DNA of 64,000 nt from Actinacidiphila acididurans (GCF_016918855.1 NZ_JADKYB010000031.1:1-64000); one strand, 5' to 3'; counted from the first letter of the stretch, positions 16,943 to 25,010 are shown. Numbers and translations are program-made. The notes: generated by a model not told the origin, from the sequence alone.

Positions 16943-17629
16943 GTGATCACCACGAACACGCAGCCGCACGGGGACCGGAACACTCACGGTGACATGCCGG
17001 GCGGTCCGACGCGAGCCGGGCGGGCGGAAGGGCGGGAGCAAGCGGAACGGCCGGGTGAGCTGGAACAGCCGGAGCGCCTGGAACGACCTGGTAAGACGGA
17101 ACCGCTGGACACGGTCGTGACCGGCACGCACCGGACCCCGATCGGCGAGCTGACCCTGGCGGCGTCCGAACAGGCCCTGCTGTACTGCGGGTTCGCCCCC
17201 GTCGACCGGCTGCTGCCGTGGCTGGAGCCGGTGGCCCGGCGCAGTACGGGCGAGCCGGAGGCCGGAGCCGGCTCCGCCGCGGCGGCGCTGCTGGACCGGG
17301 CGCGGGCCGAGATCGACGACTACCTCGGCGGGCGGCGCAACCGGTTCGAGGTGCCGCTGGACCTGCGCCTTGCCACGCCCTTCCGCCGCGACGTGGTGCT
17401 CGGCGTGGAGCGACTGGCCCCGTACGGCGCCACCACCACCTACGGCGCGCTCGCCGCCGGGATCGGCAAGCCGGCCGCGGCCCGGGCGGTGGGCGCCGCA
17501 CTGGGTGCCAATCCGCTGTGCGTGGTGCTGCCGTGCCACCGGGTGCTGGGCGCCTCCGGCAAGCTCACCGGGTACGCCGGCGGGGCCCGGGCCAAGCAGA
17601 TCCTGCTCGACCTGGAGGCCGGCCGCTGA
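16943..17629 (+). CDS. ogt: O6-alkylguanine-DNA alkyltransferase (MGMT/Ogt)
   Basis: A 228-residue protein. The first 55 residues are Glu/Arg/Pro-rich and poorly conserved. The alkyltransferase follows from VVTGTHRTPIGELTLAAS. The DNA-binding helix is RAVGAALGANP, with the likely arginine finger at Arg181. The acceptor Cys198 sits in VVLPCHRV, so the enzyme looks active. It removes methyl groups from O6 of guanine in one suicidal step. GTG 16943 has GGAGAAGG just upstream. ATG 16994 is possible. Next to an N-nitroso oxygenase operon it is a strong self-resistance candidate, because methylnitrosoureas kill mainly through this lesion. Confidence 0.92.
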   Translation: MITTNTQPHGDRNTHGDMPGGPTRAGRAEGREQAERPGELEQPERLERPGKTEPLDTVVTGTHRTPIGELTLAASEQALLYCGFAPVDRLLPWLEPVARRSTGEPEAGAGSAAAALLDRARAEIDDYLGGRRNRFEVPLDLRLATPFRRDVVLGVERLAPYGATTTYGALAAGIGKPAAARAVGAALGANPLCVVLPCHRVLGASGKLTGYAGGARAKQILLDLEAGR

Positions 17630-17642
17630 GCGGGTCACCGGC

Positions 17643-18299
17643 TCAGCCCAGCAGTGCCAGGCGTACCGCGAAGCCGATGAACACCAGGCCCAGCAGCCCT
17701 TCCACGGCCGACCGGCGGCGCGCGGCCCTCGCCGTACTCCCCCGGGCCCGCCCGGCCCCGCGGCGGCGCGCGAGGTCGGTGGCGACCACCAGCAGCGCGA
17801 GCCACCCCGCGGCGATCGCCAGATAGACGCCGGCGAGCAGCGCCATGGTGCGCTGCGGCGGGTCGTGCGGGCCCACGAACTGCGGGAGGTAGGCCAGCAG
17901 GAACACGCCGACCTTGGGGTTGCTGCCGGTGGACAGCACGCCCAGGCCGTAGCAGCGGCGCAGGGTGAGCGATCCGCCGGGCGGCCCCTTGCCACCGGAC
18001 GCCCGGTTCGGCCGTAACGCGGCGGCCAGCACCGACAGGCCCCAGCCGAACAGCACCAGGGCGCCCGCCCACCGCAGTGCCGTCCAGGCGGCCGGATCGG
18101 TGCGCAGCGCCAGCGACACGCCGCTCAGGGCGAGCGCGGCGTGCCCGGCGCCGGCGGTGAGCATGCCCGCCGCGCCCGCGCACGCCGGGGCGCGGCGGCC
18201 GGTCCTGAGCACCAGATGAACCGTCAGGACGGCGTCGGGCCCCGGCGAGAGGATCACCAGCGCGGACGTGGCCAGGAACGAGGCGGTGACCGCGGTCAT
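17643..18299 (-). CDS. LysE-family amino acid exporter
   Basis: A 218-residue membrane protein of the LysE/RhtB family with about six hydrophobic segments. The family hallmark near the N-terminus reads SPGPDAVLTV, and NPKVGVFLLAYLPQF lies in the middle. Members export basic or neutral amino acids and analogues. The ATG at 18299 overlaps the Rieske stop as ATGA. It closes the SznE/SznF-type operon. The expected product of that pair is an amino acid, so export of it or of arginine-derived by-products is plausible. Confidence 0.88.
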   Translation of the reverse strand: MTAVTASFLATSALVILSPGPDAVLTVHLVLRTGRRAPACAGAAGMLTAGAGHAALALSGVSLALRTDPAAWTALRWAGALVLFGWGLSVLAAALRPNRASGGKGPPGGSLTLRRCYGLGVLSTGSNPKVGVFLLAYLPQFVGPHDPPQRTMALLAGVYLAIAAGWLALLVVATDLARRRGAGRARGSTARAARRRSAVEGLLGLVFIGFAVRLALLG

Positions 18300-18706
18300 C
18301 CGGCCGTTCCGGCGGCGGCCTTGGGGGCGGCAGCGGTGTCGGCCGGTTCGGGCAGGCCCCGGACCCGTACCGGCGGGGCGGCGCACAGGGCGTCGGACAC
18401 CGGGACGTGACGCACCGTCGCCTCGGTGTCCGCGGGCACGGCGAACACGGCGGTGACCGTGTCGCCGCGCCGGACCGCCGGCACCTGGCGGCGCAGCCGG
18501 GCCAGCGAGACCCGGCCGCCGTGCCACGGGCACACCAGCCGGGCGCCGTCCTCGCTCACCGACGCCAGGTGCAGCGGGCCGCCGCGGTGCGGGCAGCGGG
18601 CGCCCATGACGAACCCGTCGGAGCCGTCCCGGCGGGTGCGGGCGTACACGTAGGGCGTGCCCGCCACCTCGACGCAGTTGCCCGCGCCCGTGGCGGAGAA
18701 GGTCAC
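18296..18706 (-). CDS. Rieske [2Fe-2S] protein, probable electron donor
   Basis: A 136-residue Rieske domain protein. The cluster ligands are visible as CPH (Cys38, His40) and CPWH (Cys59, His62). After residue 110 the tail is Ala/Pro-rich. The GTG at 18706 overlaps the stop of the SznF-like gene as GTGA, which fixes the start. It is small and soluble, with no oxygenase domain, so it is most likely a ferredoxin. The obvious client is the diiron oxygenase encoded just before it, which needs electrons to reactivate its metal site. That partnership is inference. Confidence 0.87.
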   Translation of the reverse strand: MTFSATGAGNCVEVAGTPYVYARTRRDGSDGFVMGARCPHRGGPLHLASVSEDGARLVCPWHGGRVSLARLRRQVPAVRRGDTVTAVFAVPADTEATVRHVPVSDALCAAPPVRVRGLPEPADTAAAPKAAAGTAG

Positions 18707-20124
18707 GACAAGCACGACGTGTAGTCCCCGACCGAGTAGATCTGGTAGACGCATTCCTCGGACTCGATGATCGCGCCGTGCAGGCGGTTCTTCTGGATCA
18801 CGACGCCCTCGCCGGCCTCCAGGATGAGGTGCGAGTCGAAGCCGCTGACGAACTTCATGGTGCCGGAGACGATGTGGCACAGCTCGTCGCCGTCGTGGCA
18901 GTGGGTGTTGGACAGCTCGCCGAAGGGCTCGACGATGTCGGCCAGGGGCGGCTTCACCCGGCCGCTGGTGATCGCCTCGTAGACCGGCGCGTGCAGCTTG
19001 TTGTACTCCGGCTGCCCGTCCATCCAGGCGATCTGGGCGGAGAAGTCGTCGTCGGCGACGGTGAGCAGCGCCCGGTACTCCTCGATGCCGCGCACCATTT
19101 CCGGGATGACGCCCTCGCCGTGCTCCTCCACGATCGGCAGCAGCAGCTTCTCCAGAGCCATGCGCCCGTGGTGCTGGTCGATGTGGACGTGCTCGGTGAA
19201 GTACGTGACGTCCACCTGGTCGCCGAAGATCTCGGTGAGGGTGTCGACGGCGTGCCGGCACCAGTCGACGAGGCTGGACTCGGTGTAGAACAGGGCGCCG
19301 AGGTAGCGGAAGAACAGCTCGTGGTTCTTGCCGAGGTAGTGGAACCAGTTGTTCAGCAGCAGGCTGCTGTTGAGGTAGTACTGCCAGTACCGGTGCAGGT
19401 CGGAGCGCAGGCCGGCGGACTCCAGGGTCCGTTCGAACAGGCGGCTGTGCTTGGTCTCGTGGACGCCGTATCCGTACTCGTCGATGATGATCTTGAACCA
19501 TTCCGACTGCGGCTGCCCGTAGTGGCCCAGCACGTTGCGGATCATCGGCGAGGCCTCGGACAGGAAGTCGGGGGCGAGCTGGATCAGCCACATCCGGGCG
19601 GCGCGTTCCCGGTCGGTGGACGACAGGATGGCCTGCGCGGTCTTCGAGGGGCCGCCGGTCATCGTGGGCTCCAGCGATTCGAGGTAGGCCAGGAAGGTGT
19701 CCTTGGTCCACTTGCCGGAGACGTCGACCTCCTCGTCCAGGAATCCGAAGGCGTAGCGCTCCAGAGCCGGGCGGATCGTCTCGCCCAGGGCGCGGTTGCC
19801 CGGGCTGTAGAAGTTCTTGAAGTCCTCGGCGCGGTCGCCCAGTCCGGACTTCGGCAGGAAGACCAGGTCCGCCTCGTAGATGGCGGTCAGCAGCCGCTGG
19901 GCGGCCAGGCTGGGGTAGTTGAGGATGTCGGCCCTGGCCGGCGGGGTGCTGAAGTCGAGATGCCGGAGTACTTGGGGGCGCAGTTGGCGGCGGTAGGGGT
20001 TGTCGTCGTTCAGCCACTCGTCGTTGTCGAGGTAGAGCGGGTTGGTGGCGTAGCGCATGACGGCCTCGCGCAGGTCGTCCGCGCCGAGTTCGAACGGCCG
20101 GTAGGCCGGCAGGGAGTGACTCAT
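18703..20124 (-). CDS. sznF: SznF-like N-nitrosating diiron/cupin oxygenase
   Basis: A 473-residue protein with an N-terminal dimerisation part, a heme-oxygenase-like diiron domain and a C-terminal cupin, the architecture of SznF. Diiron ligands are Glu190, Glu216, His226, His312, Asp316 and His319. Cupin ligands are His408, His410 and His449. From memory the SznF ligands are 189, 215, 225, 311, 315, 318, 407, 409 and 448, a constant shift of one. SznF hydroxylates N-omega-methyl-L-arginine twice, and its cupin rearranges the product to an N-nitrosourea. ATG 20124 follows a strong AAGGAG. Upstream is the PRMT-like gene, and downstream overlap the Rieske and LysE genes. The symbol is by homology. 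Confidence 0.93.
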   Translation of the reverse strand: MSHSLPAYRPFELGADDLREAVMRYATNPLYLDNDEWLNDDNPYRRQLRPQVLRHLDFSTPPARADILNYPSLAAQRLLTAIYEADLVFLPKSGLGDRAEDFKNFYSPGNRALGETIRPALERYAFGFLDEEVDVSGKWTKDTFLAYLESLEPTMTGGPSKTAQAILSSTDRERAARMWLIQLAPDFLSEASPMIRNVLGHYGQPQSEWFKIIIDEYGYGVHETKHSRLFERTLESAGLRSDLHRYWQYYLNSSLLLNNWFHYLGKNHELFFRYLGALFYTESSLVDWCRHAVDTLTEIFGDQVDVTYFTEHVHIDQHHGRMALEKLLLPIVEEHGEGVIPEMVRGIEEYRALLTVADDDFSAQIAWMDGQPEYNKLHAPVYEAITSGRVKPPLADIVEPFGELSNTHCHDGDELCHIVSGTMKFVSGFDSHLILEAGEGVVIQKNRLHGAIIESEECVYQIYSVGDYTSCLS

Positions 20125-20279
20125 CGTCGTTCTCCTTGGGTGTGGGAGGGAGTTGCGCACGCCGGGGGTACGGGGGTGCTGCGTGCGGAGGGGTGAGTCG
20201 CGGGCGGGTCCGGGATCGGCGGAAGCGGGATCGGCGGGGGCGGTGTGCGGCCCGCGCCGGGTCGGTACGGGCGGGAGCG

Positions 20280-21374
20280 CTAGTGGGCGGTCAGGCGGGT
20301 GTCGGACCAGCGCAGGAGGAGTTCGGCCGTCGTGCCCCGCCGTACCGGCACCGTCCGCTCCAGCGGGATGAGGGCCTGCGCCCAGTGGGACGCGGTCTTC
20401 TCCGGGGCGTTGCCGAGCACGATTCCGGCGCCGTAGTCCAGCGAGAACCAGGCCACCAGGGCGTCGGCGCGCCCGTCCGCGGTCGCCGGCAGGCGCGCCG
20501 GGCACGATCCGGGGGTCAGCGGCTCGGCCCGGAAGTCCCACCCGACCAGCGGCACGGGCTCGGTGAGGGTCCGGTGCGGCCAGGTGTGCAGGCGCACCGG
20601 GAAGTGCCCCTGGGTGGCGGTCATGTTCATCAAGGACACGTCGTAATCGGCCGCGGACTGCGCCCGGTTGAGCCCGGCCACCGCGTCGCTCTCGATGAGC
20701 TGGCCGTACAGCCGCGCGCCGACCGGGATCATGATCCCGTCGGGGGCCAGCAGGTGCTCGCGGGCGTGCCGCAGTGTGGGCAGCAGGCCCTCGCCGATCA
20801 GGCCGCAGTCGACGATCTCCGAGATCAGGACGTCGGCCCGGCGTCCGATATCGCGTTCGGCCACCAGGCCGGTGGAGCGGCCGGTCAGCACCGTGACGGC
20901 GCCGGACATGCCGTGCCGTTCGACGGTCTGCCGGGCGATCTCGGCCAGCAGCGGGTTCTCCTCGCAGGTGTACACGTGCCCGGCGCCCGCCCGGACCGCG
21001 GCCATCGCCAGGAATCCGGTGCCCGTGCCGATGTCGAGCACCAGCGCGCCGGCCGGGATCTGCTTCTCCAGCGCCTGCACCAGTGCCTCGTTGCGCTCCG
21101 CGTCGTTGAGCATGGCGAAGTGCCAGCGCGGTACGGAGCGCCGGGCGATCTCGGCGAAGCCCCCGGAGTCCCAGGAGAGCAGCGCCTCGGGCCGGGCCAG
21201 CGCGTCGGCCGTCTCCTGGACCAGGCGGCTCAGTTCCAGCGCGCGGGTCTGGAGCGACGCCAGGGCCAGCCGGCCCAGCGGCGACATCCAGGCCGCGTCC
21301 TGCACGGCGGCGCCCGGTGGCGGCGCGCCGGTGGTCGTACCGTCTCCCGGACTGGCTTTCACAGAGTCGGTCAT
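20280..21374 (-). CDS. sznE: SznE-like arginine N-methyltransferase (PRMT fold)
   Basis: A 364-residue class I methyltransferase of the PRMT7-like type. PRWHFAMLNDAERNEAL (82-98) matches the PRMT7 entry motif, VLDIGTGTG (112-120) is the SAM-binding loop, and the double-E loop has Glu186 and Glu195 in SEIVDCGLIGEG. A C-terminal beta-barrel part follows. In the streptozotocin pathway SznE methylates the omega nitrogen of free L-arginine, making the SznF substrate. The gene is 155 bases upstream of the SznF-like gene on the same strand. An AAGGAG lies 12 bases from the ATG, rather far, so the start is only fairly sure. The symbol is by homology. Confidence 0.88.
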   Translation of the reverse strand: MTDSVKASPGDGTTTGAPPPGAAVQDAAWMSPLGRLALASLQTRALELSRLVQETADALARPEALLSWDSGGFAEIARRSVPRWHFAMLNDAERNEALVQALEKQIPAGALVLDIGTGTGFLAMAAVRAGAGHVYTCEENPLLAEIARQTVERHGMSGAVTVLTGRSTGLVAERDIGRRADVLISEIVDCGLIGEGLLPTLRHAREHLLAPDGIMIPVGARLYGQLIESDAVAGLNRAQSAADYDVSLMNMTATQGHFPVRLHTWPHRTLTEPVPLVGWDFRAEPLTPGSCPARLPATADGRADALVAWFSLDYGAGIVLGNAPEKTASHWAQALIPLERTVPVRRGTTAELLLRWSDTRLTAH

Positions 21375-21602
21375 GCTGTCGGCACGCTCCTTGGCTGTGC
21401 TCCGGTGGGGGGAACCGGGTCGAACAGACGGTGGGAGTGCTGTGTCGCGTGCGTACGGGCCGCCCGGCCGGGCGGGGCAACGGCCGTGTCCCGCCCGCGC
21501 GATGCGCGTAGAACCCGGCCCGGATTCCGCCGGTGCGCGGATTTCCCGGAGCCGTCCGGCAGGCGGCGGCGATGTCCGCCGCGTGCGGTCGGGCGCGTAC
21601 GG

Positions 21603-21680
21603 TCAGAAAAGCGTCGTGCCGGCCGGCACGGATGCGCGGGCGCCGCTGAACGGACAGGAAAGAGCGCGGGTTTCGGTCAC
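21603..21680 (-). CDS. Possible 25-residue leader ORF upstream of the SznE-like gene
   Basis: This short frame starts at GTG 21680 with a good AGGAG five to six bases upstream, and would encode 25 residues beginning VTETRALSCPFSG and ending GTTLF. It lies about 230 bases before the methyltransferase start, on the same strand. It could be a regulatory leader peptide, a real small protein or the remnant of a lost gene. Nothing in the peptide identifies it. Confidence 0.3.
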   Translation of the reverse strand: MTETRALSCPFSGARASVPAGTTLF

Positions 21681-22375
21681 GGTTTTCTCCTGCGGCAATC
21701 GACGTTGCTTTCCGCGGGCACGCCCGGCAGGGCACGCCAGCGCACTTCGGTGGGGGATGCGCGGAGGTCGCGGGAATTCGCGGACACCGGACAGGTGTGG
21801 AGCCGGCCCGTCAAGCGGAGCCGACCGGCCGCCGCACACGATAGGCCGGGGTGGTGACGTACGACACCGCTTCCCGCCGCTTTTGGCCACCGGGAATCGG
21901 CCGGTAATTGACTGTGAACTCACGTCCGCCGGGCGGCTTTACGCGGGCGGTCGGCGCCTGGAGCGACGCGGTGAAGCGCTCGCGGCCGAGGGATTTTTCG
22001 CACCGTGGACACGGGCCGGAACGAAACGCGGGTGGGCCCCGTTTTCCCGGCGCGCGGCGGCCGCGTGCGCCGCGACCACGTACGCACGCCCCGGCGCGCG
22101 CGGACCAGCGGCCGGCGCCGGGCGTGCGCCGCGTAAGTACGGGCCGCCGCGGGGCCGATCGGGGCTACGTCAGCTGCGGACCGGAAAGGAATACGTCGGG
22201 CCCGGCGGCCTTCCGCCCGGCCGGCGCGATCCGCGCTCGGCGGCGGCCGGTGCCTGCTCCTTTCGGACGGCTGCTTGTCGCCCCCGGCGGACACCGTATT
22301 TTCTCCGCGGACGGCCGGATGTGTCCCCCGTCGTCCGGCCGGTCCCGGGTGCTCACGTGGCGTCAGTTCGGGGGC
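21681..22375. other. Intergenic stretch, promoter region of the nitroso operon
   Basis: About 700 bases without a convincing gene. The minus-strand promoter for the SznE/SznF-type operon should lie here. The relatively AT-richer part around 21860-21930 is the likeliest place, but I cannot name a clear -10/-35 pair. Long open frames crossing this stretch have arginine-rich, non-biological composition. Confidence 0.4.
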
Positions 22376-22970
22376 ATGGGCCGCGGCGAAAACCCGTTGC
22401 CGGAGCGCGGGGCGCGGCTCGACACTGCAGTCGTGCTGGGCTTCGTCAGGACCGACAACGAGGCACTCGTCGCGTGCCTGGGCGACCCGCAGCGCACGGT
22501 CGCCGCCTTTCACGAGCTGCTGCGGCGCGACGCCGACGCGCTGGACGCGATCCGGGCCGGCCTGCGGCACGAGAACGCGGCGGTCCGCGAGGGCTGCTGC
22601 CGCCTCCTGGACCATCTGGCCGACACCGACTCCATGACCGACCTCGTCGAAATGGCCGACGATCCCGACGCCGACGTCAGGATCGCCGCGTTCCACGCCC
22701 TGGGACCGCTGCAAGAGCGACGCCTGCGCACCGGGCGCGGACCTGGTCCTCGAACCCGCGCTGCGGCACCTGGCCGGCGACTCGGACCCGCACGTCCGCG
22801 CGAGGGCCGCCGAACTCGTCGGCAAATTCGCCCACACCGACATCCGCGCCGTGACCGCCCTGGAGACCTCCCGCGCCCACGACCCGAACCCGACCGTCCG
22901 CAAAAAGGCCGGCTGGTTCGCCCCCGGCGGCCCCGTCCACGCACGCACCGCCCCCCGCGCGCGCCGCTAG
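22376..22970 (+). pseudogene. HEAT-repeat protein broken by a +1 frameshift
   Basis: The frame from ATG 22376 encodes HEAT-like helices (LLRRDADALDAIRAGLRHEN, then MADDPDADVRIAAFHAL). At about 22702 it leaves that frame. Dropping one G from the CTGGGACC run restores HALDRCKSDACAPGADLVLE and a further repeat, RHLAGDSDPHVRARAAELV, ending at the TAG at 22968-22970. So one ancestral gene of about 197 residues is split. The cause may be a true mutation or a sequence error. HEAT proteins usually serve as binding scaffolds, and no partner is evident. Confidence 0.7.
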
Positions 22971-23272
22971 CAGGGCGCCCCCTGCCCGACCGAACACTCC
23001 AGGACCCGCCCGTCGTCCGTGCCGATCAGCAACCGCCCCGGCCCGGCGACCGTCAGCGCGGTCGGTACGACAAGCACCGCCCCGACCGTCAGGTGCCGGC
23101 GCCAACGCACCGTGCCGTCGCGAAGATCGAGCCCGACGATCTCACCGTCCTCGTAGCCCACGTATGCCGTCTCCGCGTCGGCGTCCAGATCAGTGGCCCC
23201 GGCGTCCGTGCGGAACACCCAGCCGGGCGCCCCGTCCGCGGCCTCGCGCCGGCGGATGCCGGGCGCGTACAC
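22967..23272 (-). CDS. Short PQQ-like beta-propeller protein
   Basis: A 101-residue frame with propeller-blade patterns, AETAYVGYEDGEIVGLDLRDGTVRW and GRLLIGTDDGRVLE. Whole propellers need many more blades, so this is either a fragment or a very small relative. A stop codon lies 13 codons upstream of the GTG at 23272, so no larger product can be read. It overlaps the end of the broken HEAT-repeat gene. Confidence 0.45.
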   Translation of the reverse strand: MYAPGIRRREAADGAPGWVFRTDAGATDLDADAETAYVGYEDGEIVGLDLRDGTVRWRRHLTVGAVLVVPTALTVAGPGRLLIGTDDGRVLECSVGQGAPC

Positions 23273-23319
23273 CCGCTGAAGGGCGGCGGGCTCCGGGTCA
23301 GGTCCCTAGGCTGGGGCGC

Positions 23320-23784
23320 ATGTATACGATGACGGTCTCGCGGCACATCGGCGCATCGCCTGACGCGGTCTACCGGGCCCTGCTGGACGCCGAAGCGGTG
23401 GCGGCGTGGCGGGTGCCGGACGGGATGACGTGCACCGTGCACGAGTTCGAGGGGAGGCAGGGCGGCGCCTTCCGGATCTCGTTGACGTACGAGTCGGCCG
23501 GGGCGGCCGGGAAGACCTCCGGGGCCACGGACACGTATTACGGGCACTTCGTGGAGGTGGTGCCCGGGGAGAAGGTGGTCGAGCGGCTCCGGTTCGTCAC
23601 GGACGACCCCGGGCTCGCCGACGAGATGACGATGACGACCACCTTGACGCCGGCGGACGGCGGGACAGACGTGGCGATCACCCACGAGGGCATCCCCGAC
23701 AGCGTGCCCGCCGCGGACAACGAGACCGGCACCCGTATGGCGCTGGACAAGCTGGCGCGGTGGACGGAGACGGCGACGGCCTGA
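23320..23784 (+). CDS. SRPBCC (AHSA1-like START) domain protein
   Basis: A 154-residue single-domain protein. It begins with SRHIGASPDAVYRALLDAEAV, contains the family EVVPGEKVVERLRF strand pair and ends in the long helix NETGTRMALDKLARW. The fold makes a hydrophobic pocket for small ligands, but the natural ligand is unknown. A TAGGCT -10 at 23307-23312 lies seven bases before the ATG, so the message is probably leaderless. It is divergent from the propeller fragment. Confidence 0.82.
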   Translation: MYTMTVSRHIGASPDAVYRALLDAEAVAAWRVPDGMTCTVHEFEGRQGGAFRISLTYESAGAAGKTSGATDTYYGHFVEVVPGEKVVERLRFVTDDPGLADEMTMTTTLTPADGGTDVAITHEGIPDSVPAADNETGTRMALDKLARWTETATA

Positions 23785-23870
23785 CGGCACGTGCCCGCGG
23801 GTCGACGCCCGGCCCTCCCCCGGCGCGGTGAGAAGCGACGGGCGTGGGCCGGGCGTCCGGGACCCGTGGG

Positions 23871-24236
23871 TCAGGGCTCGATGGCCTCGTCGACGCCGGG
23901 GAACACCGGGATCACCTCTTCCAGGCCGGTCATCTCCAGCAGCCGGGCCACGGTCTGCTGGGCGCCGGCCAGGGCCAGCGTGCCGCCGCGGGCCTGCACG
24001 GCGCGGTGGGTGCGCAGCAGGGCGTTGAGGCCACTGGAGTCCATGAAGGTGACCTCCGTCAGGTCCACCACCACCCGCGGCGCCGCGCCGCCGTCGTCCC
24101 CGCTCTCCGCCGCGGCCGCTGTCAGGGCCTCCTCCAGCGCATAGGCCGAGGTCAGGTCGATCTCCCCCCGCACCTCGGCCACCACCACTCCGCCCGCGGC
24201 CGACCGCCGCGTGATCGCCACGCCCTCGTCAGTCAC
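23871..24236 (-). CDS. STAS-domain anti-sigma factor antagonist
   Basis: A 121-residue STAS protein like SpoIIAA or BldG. The phosphorylatable serine lies in FMDSSGLNALL, preceded by the strand RVVVDLTEVT. Such proteins release sigma factors by binding anti-sigma kinases, and PP2C phosphatases reactivate them. Two PP2C genes occur in this window, at 39894 and 56109. GTG 24236 has GGAGGG six bases upstream, so I shortened the frame that runs to 24299. No kinase gene is adjacent. Confidence 0.87.
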   Translation of the reverse strand: MTDEGVAITRRSAAGGVVVAEVRGEIDLTSAYALEEALTAAAAESGDDGGAAPRVVVDLTEVTFMDSSGLNALLRTHRAVQARGGTLALAGAQQTVARLLEMTGLEEVIPVFPGVDEAIEP

Positions 24237-24458
24237 TGCACACCCTCCGCATCGCGCCAGCCATCGTGGACTCCCCGCGCCTAGATCACCCCAGGTCACA
24301 TAGGCGTGTCAACGGTGACTCCCCTTGCCCCGGAACAACGGCTGCCGCGGTCGCGGGGTCACGGCCGCACTCCCCCTCGTACGCCCGGTGCCGTACAAGC
24401 CCTGCGCTGCGCAAAGGGGTCGCACCGGGCCCGGGTCAGGCGTCACAGTGGAGCAACG

Positions 24459-25010
24459 ATGGACGAGAAGCAAGTAGTGAAGGTGTCGAAGTTCCTGTCC
24501 CTGGTCCTGCGGCACAACCCGGGGGCGGTCGGGGTCGTGCTGGACGAGGGCGGCTGGGTCGACGTGGACGAGCTGATCACCGCCTGTGCCGCGCGGGGGC
24601 GGCGGTTCTCGCGGGCCGACCTGGATCACGTGGTGGCGACCAACAACAAGAAGAGGTTCGCCTATTCGGAGGACGGGCGGCGGATCAGGGCCAGCCAGGG
24701 GCACTCGGTGACCGTGGACCTGGGCCTGCCCCCGGCGACCCCGCCCGACGTGCTCTTCCACGGCACGGCGGCGGCCAGTCTGCCGCTGATCCTGCGCGAG
24801 GGGCTGCGGCCCATGTCGCGGCAGGACGTGCACCTGTCGGCCGACATGGAAACCGCCATACGGGTGGGGTCGCGGCACGGCCGTCCGGCGGTGCTCGAGG
24901 TGGACGCGGCGGCGCTGGTGGCCGCCGGTCACGTCTTCCGGGTCAGTGCGAACGGGATGTGGCTGACCGACTCGGTGCCGCCCGAGCGGCTGCGCCCGAT
25001 GCCCCGCTGA
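24459..25010 (+). CDS. kptA: RNA 2-prime-phosphotransferase (Tpt1/KptA)
   Basis: A 183-residue protein of normal length for KptA. An N-terminal winged-helix part carries FLSLVLRHNPG with Arg18 and His19. The C-terminal ADP-ribosyl-binding part has VLFHGT, GLRPMSRQDVHLS and RPAVLEVDAAAL. The enzyme moves an internal 2-prime phosphate from RNA to NAD, giving ADP-ribose 1,2-cyclic phosphate. In fungi this finishes tRNA splicing. Bacteria lack that pathway, so its natural substrate is open. ATG 24459 fits the start of homology. Confidence 0.92.
   Translation: MDEKQVVKVSKFLSLVLRHNPGAVGVVLDEGGWVDVDELITACAARGRRFSRADLDHVVATNNKKRFAYSEDGRRIRASQGHSVTVDLGLPPATPPDVLFHGTAAASLPLILREGLRPMSRQDVHLSADMETAIRVGSRHGRPAVLEVDAAALVAAGHVFRVSANGMWLTDSVPPERLRPMPR

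Larger units (their letters stand above)
10368..21680. other. Putative N-nitroso (streptozotocin-like) biosynthetic gene cluster
   Basis: Three units lie side by side. One is a minus-strand operon with two ATP-grasp ligases, an MFS exporter and a hydrolase (10368-15226). The second is a plus-strand unit with a sigma factor, an Ada/ATL fusion and an alkylguanine alkyltransferase (15395-17629). The third is a minus-strand operon with an SznE-like methyltransferase, an SznF-like N-nitrosating oxygenase, a Rieske protein and a LysE exporter (17643-21374). The outer boundaries are my estimate. Catabolic and lipid genes lie to the left, and a broken HEAT-repeat gene to the right. Chemistry beyond the SznE/SznF steps is inferred. 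Confidence 0.7.

Noticed and set aside
16296..18533. Extended starts for the LysE gene (to 18533) and long antisense frames over the repair genes
   Set aside because: The ATGA overlap with the Rieske gene fixes the LysE start at 18299. The antisense frames lack motifs.
10368..21374. Naming the product as streptozotocin itself
   Set aside because: I see no glucosamine-handling or glycosyl-joining gene in the window, and two amino-acid-type ligases point elsewhere. Only the N-nitroso step is supported.
21908..23332. A 474-residue plus-strand gene
   Set aside because: Only the part from 22376 to about 22702 has HEAT-like coding character. The rest is composition-driven open frame on both sides of the frameshift.
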